DNA of 64,000 bases from Telopea speciosissima (Eukaryota > Streptophyta > Magnoliopsida > Proteales > Proteaceae): positions 65,461,557 to 65,525,556 of the forward strand of contig NC_057921.1 of the NCBI RefSeq assembly GCF_018873765.1. The letters are read 5' to 3'. The translations under genes were made by a program, and so were the position numbers. Each line of letters begins with the position of its first letter. Positions within the stretch are counted from its first letter, which is position 1. Below, piece by piece: positions 37,701-49,200 of this stretch. The notes below the pieces were generated by a model that worked only from the letters and a program-made list of their open reading frames with translations, was not told the origin of the DNA and searched no databases.

Positions 37701-40700
37701 CACAAATCATTTTACAGACATCAGTGCTGCTATAATCGTAGCGCCTTTAAGTCCTAATTTTAAATAAGATCGACTAGTGCCAAGGATGAATGTTTAATTC
37801 CATCCAAATGTGAAAGCAATTGTGTCCACTAAATTAGCAAACAGAGACGGATTGACATAAAACTTTATTAGCCAACCAAGCAGGAATTTTCAATATATAT
37901 TCTTGACTGGCAATAATTAGAATTCGTTTAGCAGCACAAATTAGTTCTATTAGAGAAAGCTGGACACAGAAAAGTATAGCATTACCTTCAACATCCAAGT
38001 CACCACATCCCACAGCTCGTAATTCTCTAGCTAGTTCTTGTGTCTTCTCATAAGCCACCGCTAGCATTCTAAGATACTATAACCTCACCTCAAAAATAAA
38101 AATAAAAATATTAAAAAAGAAAAGAAAAGAAAGAAAACATATGAATTCAACTTCAAAGTGGCACCAGGCTTGGGAGAAAACAGCACACTAAATTTTTTTT
38201 CTTTGATATGTAAAAAAGGCACCAACAATTTAACTCACCACTAAAAGTCCACCTTGTTCAACGGGAGGTATGTTCACAAGGGATGGCTTCAGTAATAGCT
38301 TGTCCAGAAGAGCTGTAACTCGCTGCTCCAAAACTCTCTGTATTCAACCACAAGATATGTCTGAAATGTAAACATCTGATTCAACACCTAAATTTAAACC
38401 TCAACTGGATGCAAAATAATAAGTAAAAGTGATATGACAAAAGGACTCCTTCCCTGAATACCTGCACCAGGATTGACATGACATCATTAGGAGAAGGGAA
38501 CACAGCCATTATTGTGGCAGCCTCCTTTCGCACAGTATCTGCAAACCAAAAGACCCAGATTATCAAAATCCATTGACAAATCCAACTCTGTCAAAAATCA
38601 AGGAAGATATTTTGAACCTGTGATTTCTTTGTAGAATGAAGAAAGCCCACGTGCAACATTATTAGGGCTAGCTTGTGAACCCTGATCTCCAAGAACTAAT
38701 CTTGTGTCTGCATTCATTACCTCCACATCAATAAACATTGGTCGAGTCGCTACATAGTGTTGCATGGCACTGGTACCCCGATTGAACTGCATTACCCCAA
38801 AAAAAGAGAGGGGACAAAGGAAGAGTTGATAAATGATATATGATCAACATAAATGAGATTCTATCAGATTTTCCCTTTAAAAGGATAGTTGCAGAAATTG
38901 AAGTAATAAAAAAAATAGAATTTCTACTGGCATTACATTACTAGAAGTTGCTCAAAGAGGACAACATCTCAGGACAATGTTGCCCATGGAATCAAAAGCA
39001 GTCGATGAAGTAGGTCTTTCTGGATTGCCATGTAATCAACATATACCATTAAAATTTATAAGGAACTTCTATAGAACATTTATAAGACCATACATGTTGA
39101 GCTGCCTGGGCAGAGTGCGGGCAAGTCAGACCAGTAAATACATAAAATGTATAGGTGAAATGAGAATGTTGAGACAGATAAATAGCAAGACTAGAAAGGA
39201 CAGAATAAAGATAGGGTGACAGTTGAATTGGTTGGTTTGTGTTCAATGAATGCGACCAAGGCCAAACAAGGGAAATAAGGAGACATTAGGTGTCAAGTAA
39301 AGAAATTTTCTTCGATGAATATTAATAGAAAAACTGGATGCTGAACCTTGGAAGTTACCATTTAAGAAGACAATTTTACAAATCCCCAAACCCGCACTAC
39401 AATATAAAAAGGTACAACCAGCTGTAAAATCCTGGTAAATAACCTGGGACAAAATTTTAGCACATTCTGCCATTGTCGAAAGTTCCCTTCTCTGTGAAGC
39501 TGCATCAAACCGAGCCAACAATCTGTTCTCCAATTCTGAGAAAGCACAGACACACAGCAAAGAATATGAGTCTTGCAAAACAAAGAACAAAATAGCAACA
39601 ATAATAACAACCAACCCCACCATTGCAATAGTCCTGAAGATTTGCAACTGCAACCTCTAAACCCCGGCTTGCTGTTGCATTTCCCACTACTGATGATACA
39701 GCTATGCCCTGTCTTCCAATATCTTCTTCAGCAAATGCCCCTACAATGAAATGTCACAGTAGAGTAGTTTATATTTGCACCTCTATGTGAAAAAAACAAA
39801 CTAAACTACTCCACAGAGATACATCTGGGCGACATAACTGTCCAGAATTTTAATGATAACAATTTCAAGCTTTGAATCATTTTGTGACATGAATTAACGA
39901 TTTTTTTTTTCCCACACAAATTCATTCATAGCAGTTCTGTAAGTCAATCTTAGCCTTAATTTAAACTTATTGAATAAAGAGAAATTAAAATCTTTTGCAC
40001 AGAGGTAATGCCCTTTCATAACTCTTCCATTGTCTTACCAACTAAAAAATAAGCTGCCAAAATTTATCGCAGAAGCTTTATTGGGATAGATGAACCACCA
40101 TACAATAAAGACCTATAGAAACCACTGCCACAAGAGAATTGGCAAGCAAATTGACCAACCTAGATTTCAAATGGAATGAAATGTCCTGTCCAGAGGCCAA
40201 TGCATATGCCTCTCTTACGTGAATACAACAACAAAACAACAAACTCAGCCTTATCCCAACTTAATGGGGTCGGCTACATGGATCCAACAAAACAAAGTAG
40301 GGAAAACTAAGGTCTATACAAGAAAAAAGGGGGATGAAGAGATGGGAAAAGAAGGGTAGGGAATGAGATGAGAAATGAAAAAAGAAAATCACATGAAAGA
40401 TGGGAAATAACAGCAAAATTAAGAGGAAGAAGGCACAGCCCAACAGTCAGGAGAATCTCAGCTAAATGGGGTTTGCAACATGGATCCTTGCTCTCCAACG
40501 GGCTCTATCCAAGGTCATACTTGGTACGAGACCCAGACAATGCATGTCCTTCCTCACAGCTTCTCCTATACTCATTTTAGGCCTGCCCCTAACTCTTTTA
40601 GCTCCTTCGATCGGAATCACATCACTCCTCCTTACCGGGGCGTCCCTAGGCCTCTGTTGAACATGACCGTACCATCTCAAACGACTCCCACAGAGCTTGT

Positions 40701-43700
40701 CATTGATCAGGGCAACTCCCAAGTCAGCTCTAATACGATCATTCCGTACTTTATACTTCCTAGTTTTTCCACACATCCATCTTAACATCCTCATCTCTGC
40801 TACACATAGTTTATCAATATGACACTTCTTAACTGCCCAACATTCTGCCTCATACATCAATGCCAGTCGTACAACAGTCCTATATAACTTTCCTTTAAGC
40901 TTTAAAGAAATCCGTCGGTCATATAGTACTCCGGACGCACCTCTCCACTGCATCCATCCCACTTTAATTCTCTATGAAACATCATCCTCTATGTCACCTT
41001 CTTTATTTATGATTAACCCTAGATACCTAAAATAGTCACTTTACGGTATCTCTCTTTCCTCCATTCGCACCATGTTAGTATCCATCATAGTGTGACTAAA
41101 ATTACACATCATATACTCCGTCTTCGTTCTACAAATCTTAAGGCCTCTTGTTTCCAAGGTTGATCTCCATAGCTCTAACTTAACGTTAACCCCTTCTTTT
41201 GTCTCATCCACCAAAACGATATCATTGGCAAAGAGCATACACCATGGGACCTCGTCTTGAATGCTCTTGGTTAGGACCTCCATGATAAGCGCAAAAAGAT
41301 AAGGGCTTAAGGTGGATCCTTGATGTAATCCAATCGTAATTGGGAATTTTTTGCTCTGACCTCCCACAGATCTCACACTAGTCACCATGCGCTCATACAT
41401 ATCTTTAATTACATCCACATATTTAATCGACATCCCTCTCTTCATTAGAAGATGCCGGATTAAATCTCTAGGGACTCGGTCATAGGCTTTATCCAGATAA
41501 AAAAAGACCATATTGAGATCCTTCTTGCTATCTCTATATCTTTCCATGAGCCTCCTCAATAAGTAGATAGCTTCTATTGTGGATCTACCTAGCATGAAGC
41601 CAAACTGGTTCACGGAGAAATGAGTTTCTCTTCTCAAACGGGCTTCAATAAACTTCTTCCAAAGTTTCATAGTGAGACTCATTAGGTTTACGCTTCCATA
41701 GTTATTGCAGCTTTGGATATCACCTTTATTTTTGTAAATTGAGACTACAATGCTTCTCCTCCATTCATCTAGCATCTTCCTTGTGTTCATAATCCTGTTA
41801 AACAGCTTGGTTAGCCAATAAACCCCCCAACCTCCTAGGGTTTTCCTCACTTCTATTGGAATCTCATATAGGCCTGGTGTCTTGCCTACTTTCATCTTTC
41901 TTAGGGCTTCTTTAACTTCCGCCACACTAACCTTTCTTACATATCTATGATGTGTGGTATCATGTTGAATAGAGTACTCATCCGGGTCATTTCTACTCGA
42001 CCCATCTCCATTTAGTAGGTCATAGATATACTCATCCCATCTCTTCACAATGTCCTCATCTCTAACCAACACTCTTCCATCCTCACCCATGATACACCTC
42101 ACCTAATTGAAATCTCTACTCTTCCTTTCTCTCACCTTAGCTATCCTATATATAAATTTTTCCCCGTCTTTTGTGTTTAGGTTGATATAGAGATCCTCAA
42201 ATGTCTTTGCCCTAATCATTCCCACAATCTTCCTAGCTTCGTTTTTGGCATCATAATACCTCTTTTTATCTATTGTTTCTTTAGTCCTTTGCCATGTCTT
42301 AAAACAATCTTTCTTGGTCTTAATGGTTGCGTGGACTTCATCGTTCCACCACTGTGCCTCCCTAGGGGCCTGACGACTATCATTTACTTCCCCTAGCACA
42401 TCTTTGGCAACCTTCTTAATACAAGTCATCATCTCGTTCCACATCACATTGGTGCCTCCCTTATGTGAATATGAGATAATAAATTATAGATGCTCGAGTC
42501 TCATTCACCTCCAAATGGTCAATATCCAATTTGTTAACAAACCTGGAGCCTAGGGAATAGCCATTGCCTTAGTTGAATACCAAATCATTACAACCTAGCC
42601 CTTGTTCTTTTTCCTTTTTCTCTTCAAACAAAATTTCATCTTCTAAGAAAGAAAATAGAATGTTTAAAATTATTCATAATTAAAGTTAAATGTTCATCAG
42701 TACACTGCTTTAGTTTTTTAGGAGAGAGAGACAATAGAGTCTGTTCATCTTGCAACATTGATAAATCAAGTTTCTCCAAAGACTTCGTAGTCAATATGGT
42801 GAAAAATGTAAAATTACAATAGGTGCACAAGAAAATTATGTCATCTTACGCAATTTCTGTGCAACTGCAGCAGCCTCAGCAACACGACTATCATCAGAAA
42901 ATAGAGGTGAAAGTTCCATTAGGTCACCAGACCTGCCATTGAACTCCACCAAGTACTGCAGCAATTGTGTTAACGGGATGATGTTAAAGAATAAATTAAT
43001 CAAAGGAAGCATAAAGTGATAAATCACTGGGAAAGGGAAAAGTCACAACTATAATGAAAGACACCTTTATGAGCTCTATTGTTTGACTAGCAGTTTCCCT
43101 CTGAGAATCTGCACTCTGACAAACAACAATGGCATTACTTAAACTATCAGGTGCTACACAATCTAATGGAACTTACAAATAGAAATTATAATTTATAACT
43201 TATCCTTAACAACAGAGCATGAATGTGTCAGAAAAGCTCAGTCATAAGGCATTACTAGCTACAGACATGCACTTTACCTGCAGATGATCTCCGATTTTTG
43301 CAGCAGTCTGTCCAACACTAGAGATGCGTGAATCCAGCCTGGCAAAGCTATCAAATAGGCCATCTACACCTTTCTCCAGCTGAAATAAATAAGAAAAAAA
43401 TGGTAAATATATGCATTTTGTAATTTGTACCATATATGCAAATGATCATTAGATTCAGAAGAAAGAAAAAAAATGATGCATTATTTTGTAGGGCTCCCAC
43501 AAATATAGAATTGCCAATTTTGATCATACCGGAGAGTCATTTTAGAACTAAAACAAAAATAATACAAATATGAAGCTAGTACAGGTAAGAGTGAAGAGAG
43601 CATTAATCTCATTTTCAATAAGTTCTTCACAGATAACCTGGTTGGATGGTGACTTGTAGAACCCACCGGCATTAATTGTAATCAAGGCAGACGGCTTTCA

Positions 43701-44554
43701 AGTATAAAAAAAAAAAGTGGTCAAAAGCTTTTTTTGCCATAATGGGCTACAATAATTTGAATTATGCAAACTTCGAGCTCTTTTGGCAGACATGGAAGCC
43801 CCTCATTGCTTCTGATTAAGCCATCCTCTCGCAATCTAAGTGATATCCAGACAACTATAACATATAATGTTTTGCGGTTTTCTCACTACACTCACCTCAG
43901 AGAGTGTCTTGCGATGTTTAGAGTCTTGGACAGAAACCTCCCTCTTCAGATTGTACAGTTTTCCATCCACCTTCAACAAAAAACAAATAAAGAGAGAACC
44001 TCAGCAGAAAACCTATGTACAGTCCATCAGCTTCATTCAAAAGGATATACCTGCTGGCGGAGATCAACCAACTCCTTGCAAGAATCCTTGAATAGAGATA
44101 AGAGAGCATCAACTTCTGGAAATAATGGAGTGGAGACTCCTCCTTGTGCTGACTTTGCCATATCAGATGGAACCCTCATGTGCCCGTTGGGTAAAGCATC
44201 GTTGCCACCAAGGCTGCCATGGCCTTCCAAAGAATCTGTCTCTTCTTCTTGGAATGATGGGAGGAGTTCATTTACCAAGTTTCCAAATAATGCATCAAAA
44301 GAGAAGTCACCCTAGAAAAGAAAAAAGTAGTTTTTGAGTTCATTTCCATTTGAAAAAAATTAATCACCAAAGACAAACCATCAGCAATTCTGAAATGTCA
44401 ATACCTACGTTATGTTCTTGGAGCAAAAAACATTTTACTTTTGAAGTTCAAATTTTACCTTAAAGTCATCTATGTCCAGAATAAGTGGAAGTGAGCCAAC
44501 AGAAGATGACCTTGCAGCTCTATCACTCTTTGTTCCATCTCTACTCTCTTTCAT
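31747..44554 (-). CDS. SEC10: Exocyst complex component SEC10
   Basis: 24 coding exons, complement(31747..31825, 31913..31996, 32115..32213, 33538..33596, 34470..34554, 34635..34732, 34940..35086, 35200..35292, 35497..35625, 35731..35784, 37222..37395, 37500..37585, 37986..38076, 38239..38337, 38462..38538, 38618..38786, 39444..39535, 39621..39740, 42850..42955, 43065..43115, 43278..43379, 43896..43970, 44051..44311, 44459..44554); 841 aa, all GT-AG. Near-identity to plant SEC10 is evident throughout: [83 protein letters not shown], and the C-terminal [17 protein letters not shown]10 is a rod-like helical-bundle subunit of the eight-part exocyst, which tethers secretory vesicles to the plasma membrane. 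An acceptor site abuts the ATG, so at least one 5' UTR intron (44555-44852) is likely. Intron 6 (39741-42849) is enlarged by a LINE. Confidence 0.97.
32340..32900 (-). repeat. Repeat in SEC10 intron with GGGCTGTCAATGGGC end
   Basis: On the minus strand, near 32892, the sequence reads GGGCTGTCAATGGGCTGG, a terminal word of common plant hAT-type nonautonomous repeats. GC-rich AGGCCT/GGGCC words continue to about 32345. The other terminus was not resolved. Confidence 0.4.
33858..34066. mobile_element. hAT-like MITE in SEC10 intron 20
   Basis: Terminal inverted repeats GCATGTTTGGCTAAGCTTCT (left) and AGAAGGTTAGCCGAACATGC (right) pair with few mismatches; inside, many AGAAGC/GCTTCT words also pair. 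About 209 bp. No exact TSD is seen. Confidence 0.7.
38960..39265 (+). mobile_element. Degenerate RTE LINE fragment in SEC10 intron 8
   Basis: Shows worn RTE C-terminal sequence ([19 protein letters not shown] preceded by a segment like the [17 protein letters not shown] block), heavily mutated, without a recognisable tail or TSD. Antisense to SEC10. Confidence 0.65.
40208..42471 (-). mobile_element. RTE-type LINE, longest copy, in SEC10 intron 6, with 18-bp TSD
   Basis: The body is 40226-42453, between GCCTCTCTTACGTGAATA (40208-40225) and GCCTCCCTTATGTGAATA (42454-42471), an 18-bp target-site duplication with two differences. On the minus strand it encodes the linker before the RT ([17 protein letters not shown]), a long RT frame 42102-41041 ([53 protein letters not shown]) and, in another frame, 40962-40462 ([25 protein letters not shown]). 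The catalytic FADD reads FAND. The endonuclease is missing by 5' truncation and at least two frame breaks are present. The 3' end carries a TTG-type tail. Same orientation as SEC10. Confidence 0.94.
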
Positions 44555-46275
44555 CTAAATTAAGAGACAAAAAATTAATGTTTATTCATACATACAACTA
44601 AAAACGAAAGTGACAGGATTGTCTGAAATAGCCATGAAAAATTAATTAATGAGCAACAAAAGTGATATAAAACTCAAACTACAAGATCACACAATATTCA
44701 GTAGAAAGGGAACTCTAGAAAACACGACAATGTTCCATTTGATATTGTTTTCTGGTAAAACAAATCGATTAAATGTGTAATTTATTAGTTCACAAAACCA
44801 TAATGGAGGTTGAGTTTCCCAACAAGAATGAATCATAGTGCGATTATAGTTACCTCGACAAGAATTAGCGCGATGAAATGTTGACCTGTCTGACTCGGTA
44901 GAAGATCCCCAAGAGTCTCAGTAAATGCCCTAGCTTTATCAGCAATGAATCCAATGACTGCTTACAAAATCCAATTCACCTTGCAACACACGAGGGGAGA
45001 GCAAAAATCCCGTAAGGTTTTCAGCCAGAAATTTCAGTCGCCACTCGGAGGAAGATTGTTCATTGTTCCTTTATCAATGCCAAAACAAACTAAAATGGAA
45101 CAGGGAATGTAAAAATCAAGGATGTTTCAGTCTGATCTCAAGACATACAAAGCAAATGAAATGATAGAGAACTTCTTTGTTAGATCGAACAACAGCGAGA
45201 GCTAGCGAGCGAGCGAGCGATAGAGAGAGAGAGAGAGACCTGAAGACTGATCACCTCTTCCTATATTTCATCTTCTTCCTTCGTTGTGCCGATCGAACGA
45301 GGGAAGTGGGAGGTGGGAGGTGGGATGTGGGAGGGGAGACACGACTCAGGAGAGGTAGGTACTTTTAGGTTGTAAGTTGTATCTAACTGTATTTTTAAAC
45401 AATTTTATCAAACTAGAGAGACTAGAGAGAGAAGAGTACGATGAGGCGGTAAGATATAAATGAATGAAATGACGAGTTTAACCCTTATATGCAATATTCC
45501 GGTTACGTAACAGGAGAAAATTTTCCTTCACCACTCTGTTGCCGCTTTCTGAATACTTCTGTGATTGGTTCTCTCTCTCTATATATCTAACAATACGCGC
45601 CGTCGTACGGTTGCCGGAAGATTTGAACTAGTTAGTGTAACAAGGAGGAGTATAATCGGATCTTTCTTCCTTTACCTTTAACCTTAGTTCTTCTTCGTTT
45701 AAATTTTTTGTTTTCCATTTTAGTTCTGGAGTTAATATTTTTGTGGTTGGAATTTAATTCGAAAATTAAAATTCCTGGATAGGGTCGTTTTAGCTGAGAT
45801 TATGCGGACTGTGGCTTAGGTCGCGTTTTTTCTTCTTTGTTTTGGGCTTGGATTTTGGTTTAGATATTGCTAATTATGTAGTTTAGTTGGGGTTTTTAAT
45901 CAGTTTATCTCTTCTTTTTGTTTGGTTTTTGTTATTGGGATTCCAAATCCCTTTCAATTTCATTCTGAAATTAGGATTTCTGGATTCCCAGTGTTCTTCT
46001 TGTTTTGTATATCAAATTTTAGGATCAAGACTCTTGTGTTTGTAACTCTTTAAATAGATGCTTGCAGTCCATCGAAATTTAACTAAGAATTGTGTGAGCA
46101 TCTCTCTTTTCCTCTCTGAATTCTGAGCAAGGGGTTAAGAATTATTTGGGATTGAATTATTTTTGGGCTTGAGTTTATTTGTTCAGATGTTTGCATATGG
46201 TGGTCTTACAATAATCTCTTCTGCAGGTATACTAACTATCAATAAGTCTTCATATACTAAAAGTCTCCAATCTCC
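44555..46275. promoter_or_regulatory. Divergent leader and promoter region shared by SEC10 and ERDJ2
   Basis: The SEC10 (-) and ERDJ2 (+) start codons are 1.72 kb apart. The SEC10 side contains a probable 5' UTR intron with donor after CTCGAG at about 44853 and a leader exon reaching at least 45065. A GAGC/GA-rich tract (45195-45238) lies near the likely SEC10 start. On the ERDJ2 side, TTCTGCAG at 46219-46226 looks like the acceptor of a 5' UTR intron. No other gene is seen between them. Confidence 0.6.
45034..45063 (-). other. Possible 9-codon upstream ORF in the SEC10 leader
   Basis: ATG at 45063 on the minus strand reads MNNLPPSGD and stops at 45034, upstream of the SEC10 start and before the putative leader donor. 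It matters only if transcription begins above 45063. Confidence 0.35.
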
Positions 46276-49200
46276 ATGGCTTCTTCAGAGGAAAACAGTG
46301 CATTATTTCCAATATTCATTTTGACTATAATGGCACTGCCTTTAGTGCCTTACACAATACTCAAGTTATGCCGCGCTGCCTCTAAAAAGACAAAGAGCAT
46401 CCACTGTCCATGTTCTGTATGCTTTCATTCAGGGAAGTATCGGAAATCTATATTTAAACGGGTAAGTTTCTTGTATTCTCTGTATAACTGCTTTTCAAAG
46501 TCTACAGTGGGAGTTTTGCCTTTTATACAGTCTTTCATCCTGTTCACTCCTTGTATTTGCTTTTGCAGATCTCGAACTTCTCAACATATAGTAACTTGAT
46601 GCTTGTGCTTCTTTGGGTTATAATGGCATTCCTCGTCTATTACATTAAACATATAAGCCGTGAGGTATTTAAGCTTCATTTTTTTAGCCGTAGACATCAT
46701 TCTTATTATTGTTATGACTTTGTCAAAACTATTGCTGTTGAAATTCCCAACTATGGCTGGTTCTTGTATCCTATCCGGGATTTGATCCCATAATGGATGC
46801 TAGTTAATGCTTTTTTTCTGAAAATAGCATCTTGGGGGTGGGAAAAGGAATTTAATAGCTTTGAACAGAATGTAGGGAGTACACTAGAGATAGAAAACTG
46901 TTCGTGATTACTCAACAATGGATGGCAAACGGATTTCGACGAGGGAATGGGGATTTTCAATTTCCTCCCCCCTCGTCTTCTACCGCTTCGGTCCGGTCTA
47001 GGCGTCAGCGGAGGTGGGAACTCTGTGAGCAGCTACCCGATGGCCTAGATAGCCTAAGAAGAGGTGCGCGCTTGCGGCGGAGGATGAGCATTGACCCACT
47101 CACTGGTAATGCAGGCATTGAACCGAGGCCGTACCTCTCATTGTGGGGAATTCCTGTAGCTCATCACTTGCCTTATGTCGGACAGTTCCTTTGTGATAAC
47201 TCCCGAATAATGAAAAAGGGATATGAACAAAAGTACCCTGAAATAGAAAGGAAATAAAGATGTGAGAGGAGGAAAGAGAAATTGTCAATAACGTGCCTGG
47301 CATTGATGAACTTGTGTTTTAGAATAGTGTACTTTCTAATCAAAGCACAAGTTTGGCAGTTTTCTCTCCTTGCATTGAGTTGTATGATTTTTATCAGTAA
47401 TTTGTCCTTAGTTATGTCTTAAACTGTCGTAGACATGGTACATATGAGAAATTTCTATGAACCTATGCCTTCAAATTTTTTTTTCTCTTATATCTCGATG
47501 TTCCCCTTTTATTTGTCTACATTATCTTTAGCTCCCTTGGTTATTTTGCACAAGACCTACATATTTTCAAATTTCGTTTATTACAAGTCACTTCGTTTAA
47601 AAAAGAAAATGAAAACAGCTACAATTGCACTGGTGGTGGCTTCCTTTTGAGATTATAAGATTAATGTTGGTCAATGTCTACTCTAAATTTTTGGATGTTG
47701 CGTCTCACTGTTGACATTATTTTTTTCGTAGATCCAAGTTTTTGAGCCATTCAGCATTCTTGGATTAGAATCTGGAGCTTCAGAATCTGAGATAAAGAAG
47801 GCATATAGGAAACTCTCTATTCTATACCATCCTGATAAAAATCCAGATCCAGGTAGGTGTTCTGTGTCTTCAGTGTGTGACATGGTTACAAATTTGATGG
47901 TCTTGAGGCATGATCAATTTTGCTAACCGTTGCTTTTCTATTTCAGAGGCACACAATTATTTCGTGGAATTCATTTCCAAGGCTTACCAGGCTCTGACAG
48001 ATCCTATATCCCGTGAAAATTTTGAAAAATATGGCCATCCAGATGGCAGGCAGGTAGTACACTTTTCTCTCATATGAAATTAGAAGCCAGCATTTTTGGC
48101 TTTTTTAGTTTCCTAGAATGGAGTAAGTGATTTCTGACTAACTGCATTTGGGACTAATAATTGTCCTAATTCGGCTTGGAGCAGGGGCTTCAAATGGGAA
48201 TAGCTCTCCCAGAGTTCCTGCTAAACATTGACGGGGCTTCGGGTGGAGTACTCTTACTTGGGATCGTTGGAGTCTGTATTCTTTTGCCATTGCTGTTGGC
48301 TGTTATATATCTCTCAAGATCATCAAAATATACTGGAAACTATGTTATGCATCAAACGCTGTATGCTTATTATCACTTGATGAAACCTTCGTTGGCTCCA
48401 AGGTATGTGCATCTCTTCAAGAAATTATTAAAAAATTTAGACTGTGCATGTTTCTACTTCTGTTGCGGGTCAATAAACACTATTTAAACTATGTTTCATG
48501 AAACTGTATATCTTGATCATGGAAGGACAGCGGTTTTTCTGGCCTTCATAATTGCAATTAGGAAGGATGCTTCCTCTGTTTGTTGAAGCTATTTTATTTG
48601 TCTGGAAGCATTGGTGACTGATGTCCACCATGGCATCTGTTGAATCTATTTTATGGTTTCGTCTATTAAGGGGTTATTTCCCATCTTCCTTCTCATAGTC
48701 AACTAGTCAAGTAGCTCTGCAATAGTTGCTTCTTGAGAGAGATATGCAAGTGTCACATTACAATGAACCACCAAGCGCATTGTAGCCTCTTCTACTTGTT
48801 GTACTTGCTTTCTATATATATTAGTTATTTTTAACTTTTCGACCTACTGATGTACTTGCTTTCTATACTTGATACAGCAAGGTTGTGGATGTCTTCATTA
48901 ATGCTGCTGAATATAGGGAAATGCCAGTTCGTAGGAGTGATGGCGAGCCCCTGCAGAAACTGTTCATTTTAGTCAGGAGTGAGTTAAACCTGGACCTTAA
49001 GAACATTCGGCAAGAGCAAGCAAAGTTTTGGAAGCAGCATCCAGCTCTTGTTAAGGTAGTTTCTTGTATTTATGTTGCCTCTATTTTCTCGTCCTTGGTC
49101 ATTTGCTCACATTCTTACTCCCTTGTCTTTTTTTGCATTCAGACAGAGTTGATGATTCAGGCGCAATTAACTCGTGAATCAGCAACTTTATATTCAGCTT

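Noticed and set aside
40466-40785. Plus-strand frames inside the RTE element in SEC10 intron 6
   Set aside because: Antisense of the LINE ORF2 C-terminus.
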